In this document: positions 33,455 to 42,036 of the stretch, piece after piece
Layout of the letters: the number at the start of each line of letters is the position of its first letter
How positions within the stretch are numbered: position 1 is the stretch's first letter
Translations under genes and position numbers: made by a program
The notes under the pieces: generated by a model
What the model was told of the DNA's origin: nothing
Database searches by the model: none
What the model saw: only the letters and a program-made list of their open reading frames with translations
NCBI RefSeq assembly: GCF_902832885.1
Contig: NZ_CADFDK010000007.1
Coordinates: forward strand, 124,001 to 188,000
Length of the DNA: 64,000 nt
Reading direction: 5' to 3'
Source: Burkholderia seminalis DSM 23518
GTDB lineage: Bacteria > Pseudomonadota > Gammaproteobacteria > Burkholderiales > Burkholderiaceae

Positions 33455-34468
33455 TTACGCGCGCCGCTGCGAGAAGTAGTCGCCGACCGCGCCGAGGAAG
33501 GTATCGATATCCGCGCGCGACACGTCGCAGTGCGTGACGAAGCGCGACGCATACAACATCTGCGTGAGAATCCCGCGCGCCTTGAGCCACGCCTCGAGCG
33601 GCGCGCAATCGGCTTCGGGAAATTGCGCGAACACCATGTTCGTCGCATGCGACAGCACCTTCACCGCGTCGATGCGCGCGAGGCCTGCCGCGAGATGCGC
33701 GGCATTCGCGTGATCGTCCGCGAGCCGCTCGACGTTGTGGTCGAGCGCATACAGGCACGCCGCCGCGAGAATGCCCGACTGCCGCATCCCGCCGCCCAGC
33801 ACCTTGCGCCAGCGCTGCGCACGTTCGATCAGCGCACGGCTGCCGACCAGCACCGAGCCGACCGGCGCGCCGAGCCCTTTCGAGAAGCAGATCGACACGG
33901 TGTCGAACGGCGCGCACAGCTCGGCGATCGGGCGCCCCGACGCGACGGCCGCGTTGCACACGCGCGCGCCGTCGAGGTGCGCGGACAGCCCGCGGCTGCG
34001 CGCGAACGCGACGGCTTCCTGCACATAACCGTCCGGCAACACCTGGCCGCCGATCGTGTTCTCGAGCGCGAGCAGGCGCGTGCGGGCAAAGTGATTGTCG
34101 AGCGGCTTGATCGCCGCGGCGATCTTCGCGAGCGGCAGCGTGCCGTCCGGCGCATTCTCGATCGGCTGCGGCTGGATGCTGCCGAGCACGGCCGCGCCGC
34201 CGCCTTCGTACTTGTAGGTGTGCGCGAGCTGGCCGACGATGTACTCGTCGCCCCGCTCGCAATGCGACATCAGCGCGGCCAGGTTGCTCTGCGTGCCGCT
34301 CGGGAAGAACAGGCCGGCTTCCTTGCCCGCACGCTCGGCCGTCACCGCCTGCAGGCGCAGCACGGTCGGGTCGTCGCCCCACACGTCGTCGCCGGTCTCG
34401 GCGGCAGTCATGGCGGCCAGCATTGCCTGGCTCGGACGTGTCACGGTATCGCTGCGTAAATCGATCAT
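33455..34468 (-). CDS. ltaE: Low-specificity L-threonine aldolase
   Basis: A 337-aa PLP enzyme of the threonine-aldolase family, cleaving L-threonine/allo-threonine to glycine and acetaldehyde. Visible are MIDLRSDTVTRPSQAM at the N-terminus, the PLP-binding HLDGARVCNAAVASG and the Schiff-base lysine at residue 197 in CFSKGLGAPVGS. Length and order match LtaE (about 333 aa in E. coli). The ATG at 34468 has CAGGG upstream. Monocistronic by spacing. Confidence 0.93.
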   Translation of the reverse strand: MIDLRSDTVTRPSQAMLAAMTAAETGDDVWGDDPTVLRLQAVTAERAGKEAGLFFPSGTQSNLAALMSHCERGDEYIVGQLAHTYKYEGGGAAVLGSIQPQPIENAPDGTLPLAKIAAAIKPLDNHFARTRLLALENTIGGQVLPDGYVQEAVAFARSRGLSAHLDGARVCNAAVASGRPIAELCAPFDTVSICFSKGLGAPVGSVLVGSRALIERAQRWRKVLGGGMRQSGILAAACLYALDHNVERLADDHANAAHLAAGLARIDAVKVLSHATNMVFAQFPEADCAPLEAWLKARGILTQMLYASRFVTHCDVSRADIDTFLGAVGDYFSQRRA

Positions 34469-34584
34469 CGCTATGCCCTGAGTAAACGCGGGCCGGCATC
34501 GCTGCGCCCGGCCCTGCCGAAACGAGACTCAGAGTGTACGCAATTCACGCAGCGCGTGCCGCCCGTCGAGCGGCAATCGCATGG

Positions 34585-35127
34585 TCAGTATCGCGGCGGC
34601 GGCGGCTGGACGCCGGCCGGCGGCATCGGCGGCGCCGCGCGCGGCGCGCCGCCGTATCCGCCGCCGCCATACCCGCCGCCACTCATTCCGCCCGGCACCG
34701 GCACGCGATTGCCCGTTGCGTACATGCATTGCAGATACGCGTAGTCGTAGCGGCGCTGGACGTCGTAGGCCGAGCCCTGCGCGGCGCCCGCGCCGACGAC
34801 ACTGCCCGCGAGCAGCCCCGCGCCGGCGCCCACGGCCGCACCGGTGCCGCCGTTGAACGCGGCGCCGGCCGCCGCGCCGAGCGCGGTGCCGACGGCGGCG
34901 CTGCCGACCGCGCTGGCGGTCGACGCCTGCCCGGCGCTCACGCCGCCCGATTGCCCGAACGCGTACTGGCGGCAACTGCCGTCGTCGGCGCGGAACTGGT
35001 CGAACGACTTGCCGGTGCCGGGCAGCGCCATCACGCTCGGCCCGGTCGGCAGGTACGCGCAGGCGCCGAGGCAGCCGGCCAGCGCCAGCGCGGCCGGCAC
35101 GCGCAAGAATCGAAATGCGGATGTCAT
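34585..35127 (-). CDS. Glycine-zipper lipoprotein
   Basis: A 180-aa precursor with signal peptide and a Cys-rich cleavage zone (LALAGCLGACAYLPTG; lipobox LGAC with Cys23, or LAGC with Cys19). A domain containing DDGSCRQYAFGQSGG follows, then a glycine/alanine zipper (VGTALGAAAGAAFNGGTGAAVG) and a Pro/Gly/Tyr tail (GGGYGGGGYGGAPRAAPPMP). Probably an outer-membrane lipoprotein of unknown role. It lies 13 nt after the end of the next upstream same-strand gene (35141), so the two are likely co-transcribed. Confidence 0.78.
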   Translation of the reverse strand: MTSAFRFLRVPAALALAGCLGACAYLPTGPSVMALPGTGKSFDQFRADDGSCRQYAFGQSGGVSAGQASTASAVGSAAVGTALGAAAGAAFNGGTGAAVGAGAGLLAGSVVGAGAAQGSAYDVQRRYDYAYLQCMYATGNRVPVPGGMSGGGYGGGGYGGAPRAAPPMPPAGVQPPPPRY

Positions 35128-35140
35128 CGTCGCGCCTCCG

Positions 35141-35473
35141 TCACTGCGGCCGCGCCGGCACCGATCGCCAGCCCGACTTGCAGGTCTTCACATACGGGTA
35201 GTAGTGCTTCGACGCGTCGCAGTAATACCAGAGGTTCGCGTCGCCGTTGTCCTGCGGCTGGCCCTTCTCGACGTATTCGGGCGGCGGCGGCGGATCGACC
35301 GGTACCGCGACGACGGGCGGCGGGTAGTAGTAAGGCGCGGGGACGACAGGGTAGTAATACGGGTAGCCGAAGCCGGGGCCGACATAGACCCCGACCCGGG
35401 CGGCATGCGCCACGCCGCCCGTCGCGAACGCCACCGCGGCTGCCGCGCCCAGCGCGAGCTTCAATCCATTCAC
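35141..35473 (-). CDS. Small secreted Tyr/Pro-rich protein
   Basis: A 110-aa precursor. The GTG start at 35473 (then NGLKLALGAAAAVAFATGG) has GGAG 8 nt upstream and gives a Sec signal ending AHA-A. The mature protein has a GFGYPYYYPVVPAPYYYPPP segment, a PVDPPPPPEYVEKGQ stretch and a C-terminal part with WYYCDASKHYYPYVKTCKSGW containing two Cys. The ending resembles small Burkholderia secreted proteins with a conserved YYC-YPYV-C pattern; function is unknown. Followed closely by the glycine-zipper lipoprotein gene. Confidence 0.75.
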   Translation of the reverse strand: MNGLKLALGAAAAVAFATGGVAHAARVGVYVGPGFGYPYYYPVVPAPYYYPPPVVAVPVDPPPPPEYVEKGQPQDNGDANLWYYCDASKHYYPYVKTCKSGWRSVPARPQ

Positions 35474-35976
35474 GTCACGTTCTCCAGCAGGCCGGTTCGC
35501 CGATACGAACCCGACACCCGAAACGCTACGCCGCGCGCGATCCGGCATCCATTACGGCCGGCCGCGCCAATGTTGCGCGGCGTTACCCGTGTGACAGCCG
35601 CTCCCGGCGACGGCCCGCCGCCACGGCCGCGTGCATTACGCGCTAACGCGCCGAAACGGATCGGCTGCCTCGCGCGCCGCGCACGGGCTGCCCGCCGCGC
35701 CGTTTCCGGACGATCGAAACCGTTCCGATGACGCGGCGCGCCATATTGACGCACGTGCGTCAGACCGCCACGCCATGGTCGTGCGCGCCGCGAACAGGCT
35801 TCTTGATACGAATCAACGATTTATCCCGACATCGCGCGCGGCGGGCTGGACATCTGCGACGAGTTGGCGCATTTCGCGGTGCAACATCGCGACGCATACT
35901 CCAGCCAACCCCGACGCCTGTCCGCCGGGGTCCGCCGGCACCCGCCGGCGGGTATCGTCAGCTTCGGTCATCTGGT
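35474..35976. other. Upstream region of cioAB
   Basis: 503 bp between the start of the small secreted protein gene and cioA. It has no supportable gene. It contains the FNR/ANR box at 35813-35826 in an AT-richer patch (35800-35840), the probable control region of the oxidase operon. Confidence 0.5.
35813..35826. promoter_or_regulatory. Perfect FNR/ANR-type box upstream of cioAB
   Basis: TTGATACGAATCAA matches the FNR/ANR consensus TTGAT-N4-ATCAA at all ten defined positions. It is centred about 157 bp before the cioA ATG. Oxygen control of the bd-type oxidase by an FNR-family protein is the expected meaning; whether it activates or represses cannot be read from position alone. Confidence 0.75.
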
Positions 35977-37389
35977 ATGGACACCGCACTTTCGGCCCTC
36001 GATCTGGCCCGCCTGCAATTCGCGTTCACCGTCTCCTTTCACATCGTCTTTCCGGCACTGAGCATCGGCCTCGCCAGCTTCATCGCCGTGCTCGAATACC
36101 GCTGGCTCAAGACCGGCAAGCAGTACTACAAGACCCTCTGTCTGTTCTGGTCGAAGATCTTCGCGGTCGCGTTCGGGATGGGCGTCGTCTCCGGCGTCGT
36201 GATGAGCTACCAGTTCGGCACGAACTGGTCGGGCTTCTCGAGCTTCGCCGGCGCCGTCACCGGGCCGCTGCTGATGTACGAGGTCATGACCGCGTTCTTC
36301 CTGGAAGCCGGCTTCCTCGGCATCATGCTGTTCGGCTGGAACCGCGTGAGCCCGCGCGCGCACTTCGGCGCGACGCTGATGGTCGCGATCGGCACGCTGA
36401 TCTCGACGTTCTGGATCCTCGCGTCGAACAGCTGGATGCAGACGCCGCAGGGCTTCGAGATCGTCGACGGCCGCGTCGTGCCGACCGACTGGTTCGCGAT
36501 CATCTTCAATCCGTCGTTCCCGTACCGCCTGTTCCACATGGCGATCGCCGCGTTCATCGTCGCGGCGCTGGTGGTGGCCGCGACGGGCGCGTGGCACCTG
36601 CTGAAGGGGCGCCGCGACAAGGGCGTGAAGAAGATGTTCTCGATGGCGCTGTGGCTGCTGCTCGTGCTCGCGCCGCTGCAGGCCGTGATCGGCGACCAGC
36701 ACGGCATCAACACGCTGAAGCACCAGCCCGCGAAGATCGCCGCGATCGAAGGGCTGTGGGAAACCGAAAAGGGCGGCACGGCGCTCAATCTGTTCGGCAT
36801 CCCGGACATGAAGGCGGAAACGACGCGCTACGCGGTGCAGGTGCCGCACCTCGGCAGCCTGATCCTCACGCACAGCTGGGACGGCGAAATCCGCGGGCTG
36901 AAGGAGTTCCCGCCGGAAGACCGCCCGAACTCGACGGTCGTGTTCTGGAGCTTCCGGATCATGGTCGGCCTCGGCTTCGCGATGATCGGCCTCGCGGCGC
37001 TCGCTTGGTTCCTGCGCCGCCGCGGCCGCCTGTATGAATCGAAGGGGTTCCAGCGCTTCGCGCTCGTGATGGGCCCGACCGGTTTCGTGTCGCTGCTCGC
37101 GGGCTGGGTGACGACCGAAGCGGGCCGCCAGCCGTGGGTCGTGTACGGCGTGATGCGTACCGCGCAGGCCGTGTCGCCGCTGTCGGTGCAGCAGGTCAGC
37201 CTGTCGATGATGACGTTCGTGATCGTGTACTTCCTCGTGTTCGGCACCGGCGTGTACTACATGCTCAAGCTGATGAAGGCCGGCCCCGCGCTGCCCGACG
37301 TGAAGCACGACGACACGCCCGACACGCGCCCCGATCACACCGCGCGCCGCCCGATGTCGGCCGTCGACGAGCTGATCGAGACCGTCTGA
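35977..37389 (+). CDS. cioA: Cyanide-insensitive (bd-type) ubiquinol oxidase subunit I
   Basis: A 470-aa nine-span haem subunit of a cytochrome bd-family oxidase. It oxidises ubiquinol and reduces O2 to water at the inner membrane. Haem ligands are visible: His22 (SFHIVFPALSIG), His187 (LFHMAIAAF) and Met329 (FRIMVGLGF). The signature GWVTTEAGRQPW spans 376-387. The quinol loop is short, as in CioA rather than E. coli CydA. The ATG at 35977 (MDTALSALDL) is the family start despite no clear ribosome site. First gene of cioA-cioB-DUF2474. Confidence 0.95.
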   Translation: MDTALSALDLARLQFAFTVSFHIVFPALSIGLASFIAVLEYRWLKTGKQYYKTLCLFWSKIFAVAFGMGVVSGVVMSYQFGTNWSGFSSFAGAVTGPLLMYEVMTAFFLEAGFLGIMLFGWNRVSPRAHFGATLMVAIGTLISTFWILASNSWMQTPQGFEIVDGRVVPTDWFAIIFNPSFPYRLFHMAIAAFIVAALVVAATGAWHLLKGRRDKGVKKMFSMALWLLLVLAPLQAVIGDQHGINTLKHQPAKIAAIEGLWETEKGGTALNLFGIPDMKAETTRYAVQVPHLGSLILTHSWDGEIRGLKEFPPEDRPNSTVVFWSFRIMVGLGFAMIGLAALAWFLRRRGRLYESKGFQRFALVMGPTGFVSLLAGWVTTEAGRQPWVVYGVMRTAQAVSPLSVQQVSLSMMTFVIVYFLVFGTGVYYMLKLMKAGPALPDVKHDDTPDTRPDHTARRPMSAVDELIETV

Positions 37390-37418
37390 GCCCACCCCAT
37401 CCGAATACGAGAAAATCT

Positions 37419-38426
37419 ATGGACGTCACCGTAATCTGGGCCGCGATCATCGCATTGGGGCTCTTCATGTACGTCGTGCTCGACGGCTTCGACCTCGGCA
37501 TCGGCATCGTCTTCCCGTTCTTCCCGGACGAGAAGGAACGCGACCTGATGATGAACACGGTCGCCCCCGTATGGGACGGCAACGAGACGTGGCTCGTGCT
37601 CGGCGGCGCGGGGCTGTTCGCGGTGTTCCCGATCGTCTATTCGACCGTGTTGTCCGCGCTGTACCTGCCGCTGATCTTCATGCTGGTGTGCCTGATCTTT
37701 CGCGGCGTGTCGTTCGAGATCCGCGCGAAGGCGCGCCGCACGAAGCAGCTGTGGGATCTCGCGTTCATCGGCGGCTCGGCCGGCGCGACGCTGTTCCAGG
37801 GCATCGCGCTCGGCGCGTTCCTGCAGGGCATCAACGTGAAGGACGGCGTGTTCGCCGGCGACGCGTTCGACTGGCTCACGCCGTTCAGCCTGCTGACGGG
37901 CCTCGGCCTGATCGTCACCTATGCGCTGCTCGGCTGCTGCTGGCTCGTCGCGAAGACCGAAGGCGACCTGCAGCGCCGCCTGCATCGCGTCGTGTGGCCG
38001 CTGACCGTCGTGCTGCTCGGCTTCATCGCGGTCGTCAGCCTGTGGACGCCGCTGCAGGATCCGGCCATCGCGCAGCGCTGGTTCGACTCGGGGCTGTTCT
38101 GGCGCCTGCTGCCGGTGCCGTTCCTGGTCGCCGGGTGCGCGGTGTGGATGCGCCGCGCGGTACGCGACCGGCACGACATGACGCCGTTCGTGCTCGCGCT
38201 GGCGCTGGTGCTGCTCGGCTATGTCGGCCTGCTCGTCACGCTGTTCCCGTATGCGATTCCTCAGACGATGACGATCTGGGAAGCGGCGGCGCCGCGTTCG
38301 AGCCAGACCTTCACGCTGGTCGGCGCAGCGGTTATCCTCCCGATCATCATCGCCTACACGACGATGGGTTACTGGGTATTCCGAGGCAAGGTGCGCCATG
38401 AAGACCAGCATTACTACCACCACTGA
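37419..38426 (+). CDS. cioB: Cyanide-insensitive (bd-type) ubiquinol oxidase subunit II
   Basis: A 335-aa eight-span subunit II: DVTVIWAAIIALGLFMYVVLDGFDLGIG at the start, the conserved APVWDGNETWLVLGGAGLFAVFP loop and FRGVSFEIRAKA. It partners CioA and is structurally required. It starts 29 nt after the cioA stop. Its 3' end overlaps the DUF2474 small gene by 29 nt, and its tail is His-rich (EDQHYYHH). Confidence 0.95.
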   Translation: MDVTVIWAAIIALGLFMYVVLDGFDLGIGIVFPFFPDEKERDLMMNTVAPVWDGNETWLVLGGAGLFAVFPIVYSTVLSALYLPLIFMLVCLIFRGVSFEIRAKARRTKQLWDLAFIGGSAGATLFQGIALGAFLQGINVKDGVFAGDAFDWLTPFSLLTGLGLIVTYALLGCCWLVAKTEGDLQRRLHRVVWPLTVVLLGFIAVVSLWTPLQDPAIAQRWFDSGLFWRLLPVPFLVAGCAVWMRRAVRDRHDMTPFVLALALVLLGYVGLLVTLFPYAIPQTMTIWEAAAPRSSQTFTLVGAAVILPIIIAYTTMGYWVFRGKVRHEDQHYYHH

Positions 38427-38577
38427 TTCCGCCGATCGCCCGCCCGAGGCGCCACGGCCGCGGATGCGCGGCTGGATGTGGTTCGTCGTGCTGTGGGCGG
38501 GCGGCGTGATCGGCGCCGTCACGCTCGGTTATGCGTTCAAGATCTTCATGAACCTGACGCTGTTCGCCGTGAAGTAA
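38398..38577 (+). CDS. DUF2474-type small subunit of the bd oxidase
   Basis: A 59-aa single-span protein. A soluble N-terminus (MKTSITTTTDSADRPPEAP) precedes a membrane helix with MRGWMWFVVLWAGGVIGAV and the end MNLTLFAVK. DUF2474/CydX-like peptides accompany cydAB/cioAB operons and stabilise the oxidase. The ATG at 38398 is inside the end of cioB (29-nt overlap), in another frame, indicating translational coupling. A strong terminator follows 8 nt after the stop. Confidence 0.85.
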   Translation: MKTSITTTTDSADRPPEAPRPRMRGWMWFVVLWAGGVIGAVTLGYAFKIFMNLTLFAVK

Positions 38578-38585
38578 GCCAGGCG

Positions 38586-38624
38586 GCCGCCCCGGTCGAA
38601 CGACGGTCGGGGCGGCTTTTTTTT
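38586..38624 (+). terminator. Rho-independent terminator of the cio operon
   Basis: GCCGCCCCG and CGGGGCGGC arms, with inner GTCG/CGGT pairing, followed by eight T residues. 8 nt after the DUF2474 stop codon. Confidence 0.92.
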
Positions 38625-38656
38625 CGTTGTCGTTGGCGGTCGCGGCTTCGAGCCGG

Positions 38657-39349
38657 TCACCGCTCGCACGACGTCGTGCACATCGCCTTGTCCATCGCGC
38701 TGAAGAAGGCCCGGTAGTAATCGGGCTCGACGACGGTCTTCATCCGCGAATCGCCGTTGCTGTCCCATACCGTGCGGTCGAAACGCGCGCGCACGATCGC
38801 GTCGCGCGCCGGCGTCACGCGAACCGCGACGACGGCGGCCACGCGCTCGTGATCCGGTTTGGCCGGCAAGCCGCCGATCCTCGCCTTCAGCGCGCCGCGC
38901 AGCAGTTGCCGCCACTTCGGAACCAGCGTGTCGCTGCGGCCGCCTTCGATCAGCCCCATATCGCGATCGACCGTCACCGGCGCATAGCCCTGCGCGCGCA
39001 GCACGGCCGCCGCCGCGTCGAGCGTGCGCGCCTGCGTCGCCCCCGCATAACGACGATCGCTCATCATGCGCAGCGTCTGCTGTTCGCTGTCCGTCAGGTC
39101 GATTTCGGTCTGGCTGGCGCTGTAGCGCACCAACGATCCGCCGCTGCCGATCTGACGTTCGTTTTGCGGCTTCGCCGCGCACCCGGCCAGCATCGCCAGC
39201 AGCCCGGCGCAGGCGAGCGCCAGCACACCGCGACCGCGCACCGGCGGCACCGCTGCCACGCGGCGCATCGCGCGCCGCGCCGTGCGGCGGTCGAGAAGGC
39301 GGCGGCGAATTCCTGTTGATCGGCAATCGGGGGGCGCTATGATCGTCAT
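38657..39349 (-). CDS. Lipoprotein of unknown function
   Basis: A 230-aa precursor. A long basic n-region leads into the hydrophobic core GVLALACAGLLAMLAGCAAK with lipobox LAGC (Cys57 from the chosen start). The mature part has DSEQQTLRMMSDRRYAGATQ and YAPVTVDRDMGLIEGGRSD, a mixed alpha/beta pattern, and ends with CTTSCER. The ATG at 39349 has GGAG 9 nt upstream; an internal ATG at 39268 would give a more normal signal peptide but has no ribosome site. Divergent from a LysR gene 98 bp away. Confidence 0.72.
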   Translation of the reverse strand: MTIIAPPDCRSTGIRRRLLDRRTARRAMRRVAAVPPVRGRGVLALACAGLLAMLAGCAAKPQNERQIGSGGSLVRYSASQTEIDLTDSEQQTLRMMSDRRYAGATQARTLDAAAAVLRAQGYAPVTVDRDMGLIEGGRSDTLVPKWRQLLRGALKARIGGLPAKPDHERVAAVVAVRVTPARDAIVRARFDRTVWDSNGDSRMKTVVEPDYYRAFFSAMDKAMCTTSCER

Positions 39350-39447
39350 CGCGGTTTTCTCCTGTCGGCGTCATCTTAGGGACGCGCCACAGCCGCGACA
39401 AACGACATTTTCAGACTCACTGTGTAGCTTTTCTTCGCGATCTCACG

Positions 39448-40353
39448 ATGCGCCGATTGCCGCCCCTGAACGCGCTGCGCAGCTTCGAAGCCGCCGGCCG
39501 CCTGCAGAGCCTCACCCTCGCCGCCGAGGAACTGAACGTGACCCAGAGCGCGATCGCGCAGCAGATCCGCGTGCTCGAATCGTTCTTCGGACAGAAGCTG
39601 TTCGAACGCGACGGGCGTTCGCTGCGGCTCACGCCGCGCGCGCGGCATTACCTCGTCGACGTCGCGAGCTGCCTCGGACGGCTCGCGCAGGCGACCGGGC
39701 AGATGTTCGAGCCCGTCGGCGGCCATGCGATCCGGGTCAATGCCTCGGTGTCGTTCGCGCATGGATGGTTGCTGACGCAACTGGCCGCGTTCCAGGCCGC
39801 GCATCCCGATATCGACGTACAACTCGTCACGAACGCCGATGCCGAGCGCGACCAGATCGACGAAACGTGCGACATCGTGATCCGCCGGTACACGCCGGAG
39901 CTCCGCCGCAAGGGCTTCGTGTCGCGCCCGCTGCTCGCGAACGTCGCGCTCCCCGTGTGTGCGCCCGGCCATCCGGTGCTCGAACGGGCGCGCGTGCCGG
40001 CGGACCTGCGCAACGCGCCGCTGCTCCACTACGCCGGGCTGCCGCAAGCGTGGCAATACTGGTTCCACCAGGCCGGCACGGACGTCACCGAAACGCTGCG
40101 CGGGCCGTTCTATCGCGAGTTCTTCCTGTTGATCCAGGCGGCCGCGAGCGGGCTCGGCGTGTGCCTCGCGCCACGCGCCGTGGTGCGCGACGCGCTCGCG
40201 AGCGGCCGGCTGGTTGCCCTGTTTCCGGAAGTGCACCTGGAAGGGCCGCCGTTTCATTGCCTGTATCGCAACGACGGCGATCCGGCGCTGCGCACGTTCG
40301 TCGACTGGCTATTCGCGCGAGCCGAGGAACTGGACGGCCCGCCGCCGCGGTAA
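39448..40353 (+). CDS. LysR-family regulator, GcvA-like
   Basis: A 301-aa LysR protein with the GcvA-branch opening MRRLPPLNALRSFEAAGR and HTH LAAEELNVTQSAIAQQIRVLE. The effector domain runs from about residue 90 (IRVNASVSFAHGWLLTQLAAF; CDIVIRRYTPELRRKGF). GcvA-like members often control nearby small operons; the divergent lipoprotein gene at 38657-39349 is the obvious candidate. Effector is unknown. Confidence 0.9.
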   Translation: MRRLPPLNALRSFEAAGRLQSLTLAAEELNVTQSAIAQQIRVLESFFGQKLFERDGRSLRLTPRARHYLVDVASCLGRLAQATGQMFEPVGGHAIRVNASVSFAHGWLLTQLAAFQAAHPDIDVQLVTNADAERDQIDETCDIVIRRYTPELRRKGFVSRPLLANVALPVCAPGHPVLERARVPADLRNAPLLHYAGLPQAWQYWFHQAGTDVTETLRGPFYREFFLLIQAAASGLGVCLAPRAVVRDALASGRLVALFPEVHLEGPPFHCLYRNDGDPALRTFVDWLFARAEELDGPPPR

Positions 40354-40371
40354 CGGACGGCGATGCCCGCG

Positions 40372-40566
40372 TCACCGCCGCTCGCGCAACGCCGCGTCGA
40401 TCTTGCGGTCGGTCTTGTACTGGCTCAACGCATACACCGACCAGATCGCGGCCGGCAGCCAGCCGATGATCGTGATTTGCAGGACCAGGCAGATGATCCC
40501 GGCGATCGGGCGGCCGATCGTGAAAAACTGGAACCACGGCAGCAGCAGGGCAAGCAGAAGGCGCAT
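40372..40566 (-). CDS. YqaE/Pmp3-like small membrane protein
   Basis: A 64-aa two-helix membrane peptide of the Pmp3/YqaE type: MRLLLALLLPWFQFFTIGRP, then AGIICLVLQITIIGWLPAAIW and a short basic tail (SQYKTDRKIDAALRERR). Such proteins are stress-linked and affect membrane potential in other organisms; the role here is unproven. The ATG at 40566 has GAGAGG 8 nt upstream. It ends 18 nt from the convergent LysR gene. Confidence 0.8.
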   Translation of the reverse strand: MRLLLALLLPWFQFFTIGRPIAGIICLVLQITIIGWLPAAIWSVYALSQYKTDRKIDAALRERR

Positions 40567-40663
40567 GAACGATCCTCTCGGTGCGTCGTTGAACGGGTGA
40601 TGCGCAGCCAATATGACGGGTGGCGCCCGTCATTTCAAGCCCGTGCCCGGCGCCCCATCGGCG

Positions 40664-41218
40664 CTACGCCGAATCCGCCAGCCACTGCGCGACGCGCGCG
40701 ACGAGCGCGTCCGCTTCGTCGAAGCACTCGACGCCCGCTACCTGCGGCGCACCGCAGATCGTGAATACCGGCTTGCCCCACTGCAACCCGAGCGCGATTT
40801 CGGACAGTGTGCCGAGCCCGCCGCCGACTGCGATCAGGCACAGCGACGCACGCGCGACCAGCGCATTGCGCGTGATGCCGAGCCCGGTCGGTAGCGCGAC
40901 GCTCAGGTAGGGATTCGCCAGCGTCGCATCGTCCTCGGGCAACAGCCCGATCGCGCAGCCGCCGGCCGCATGCGCGCCGCGCGCGGCGGCCTCCATCACG
41001 CCCTGCTTGCCGCCGCCGACGAGCGCCACGCCCGTCGACGCCACCGCGTGCGCGATCCGTTCCGCGACGCGCATCTGCTCGTCGGTCGCGTCGCGCGGGC
41101 CGATCAGGCCCGCCGGCATCCGGTGCCGGCGCGCGCCGCGTTGCCGCTGCGCCAGCCGCGCGAGCGCGTCGCGCGCCGGTTCGGACCACGCGCATTCAAT
41201 GACGTCGTTGGCGAACAA
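40664..41218 (-). CDS. SLOG/LOG-like protein (TIGR00725 type)
   Basis: A 184-aa Rossmann-like SLOG-superfamily protein: IGPRDATDEQMRVAERI, VALVGGGKQGVMEAAARGAHAAGG and LIAVGGGLGTLSEIALGLQWGKPVF. The last carries the GGGxGT nucleotide-phosphate loop of LOG/lysine-decarboxylase-like folds. Known relatives hydrolyse nucleoside monophosphates or bind nucleotides. This member lacks a strict PGGxGTxxE motif (it reads VGGGLGTLSE). It overlaps the end of the ABC permease gene by 23 nt, so it is co-expressed with the importer. Confidence 0.8.
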   Translation of the reverse strand: MFANDVIECAWSEPARDALARLAQRQRGARRHRMPAGLIGPRDATDEQMRVAERIAHAVASTGVALVGGGKQGVMEAAARGAHAAGGCAIGLLPEDDATLANPYLSVALPTGLGITRNALVARASLCLIAVGGGLGTLSEIALGLQWGKPVFTICGAPQVAGVECFDEADALVARVAQWLADSA

Positions 41219-42026
41219 GGCCTTCTCCCAGTGCCAGAACGCAGGTACAGATCGCCGTCAGCACGATCGACAGCACGGCTGCCTGCGAAAAATCGGTTTG
41301 CCCGTCCGACAGCTTCAGATACATCAGCAGCGGCAGGATGTTGATCTGCGTGCCGGCCAGCGCGATCGCCGTGCCGTAGGTGCCGAGCGCGATCGCGGTG
41401 ACGAGGCACCAGGCGGACGCGACGGACGGCCACAGCTCGCGCCACGCGACGTCGAGCCACGCGCGCCACGGCCGCGCGCCGAGCGTCAGCGCGGCGTCGA
41501 GCGGCCGCCGGTCGAGATTCGCGAGCGCCGGGTAGATCATCAGCGCGACGCGCGGAATCAGGTAGTACGCGTAGGCGAACGCGAGCCCCGGCATCGTGTA
41601 GATCGCGCCGCCGACCACGGTCGGATCGGCGCCCAGCGCGGCCAGCAGCGTGGTCACGAAGCCCGCGCGACCGAACGCGAGGATGAAGCCGTACGCGATC
41701 ACCAGCCCGGAGAACGCGAGCGGCACGCCGAGCAGCGCGAGCGACCAATGGCGGCGGGCCGGCGACTGCCCGGCCAGCGCGAACGCGACCGGCACGCCGA
41801 CGCCGACCGACAGCGTGCCGGCGCTCATCGCCAGCGCGAGCGAGCGCACGATCGCGTCGGCGACGAGCGGATCGCGCCACACCGCCGCGAACGCACGGCC
41901 GCCGCCGTCGAACGCGGCGCCGACCAGCGCGGCCAGCGGCAGCACGAAGCACACCGCGAGCAAGGCCGCGGCGGGCAGCGCGCCGAAACGGCGCAGCACG
42001 CCGCGCGCGGGTAAGGAGGCCGGCAT
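41196..42026 (-). CDS. ABC transporter permease (second permease)
   Basis: A 276-aa six-span inner-membrane permease of the binding-protein-dependent MalF/PotB-like type. Its EAA-type loop is NLDRRPLDAALTLGARPWRAWLDVAWRELWP, which contacts the ATPase. The ATG at 42026 follows AAGGAGG closely. It lies 10 nt after the stop of the solute-binding protein gene and partners the permease at 44203-45054. Confidence 0.9.
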   Translation of the reverse strand: MPASLPARGVLRRFGALPAAALLAVCFVLPLAALVGAAFDGGGRAFAAVWRDPLVADAIVRSLALAMSAGTLSVGVGVPVAFALAGQSPARRHWSLALLGVPLAFSGLVIAYGFILAFGRAGFVTTLLAALGADPTVVGGAIYTMPGLAFAYAYYLIPRVALMIYPALANLDRRPLDAALTLGARPWRAWLDVAWRELWPSVASAWCLVTAIALGTYGTAIALAGTQINILPLLMYLKLSDGQTDFSQAAVLSIVLTAICTCVLALGEGLVRQRRH

Positions 42027-42036
42027 TCCGTGCCCC

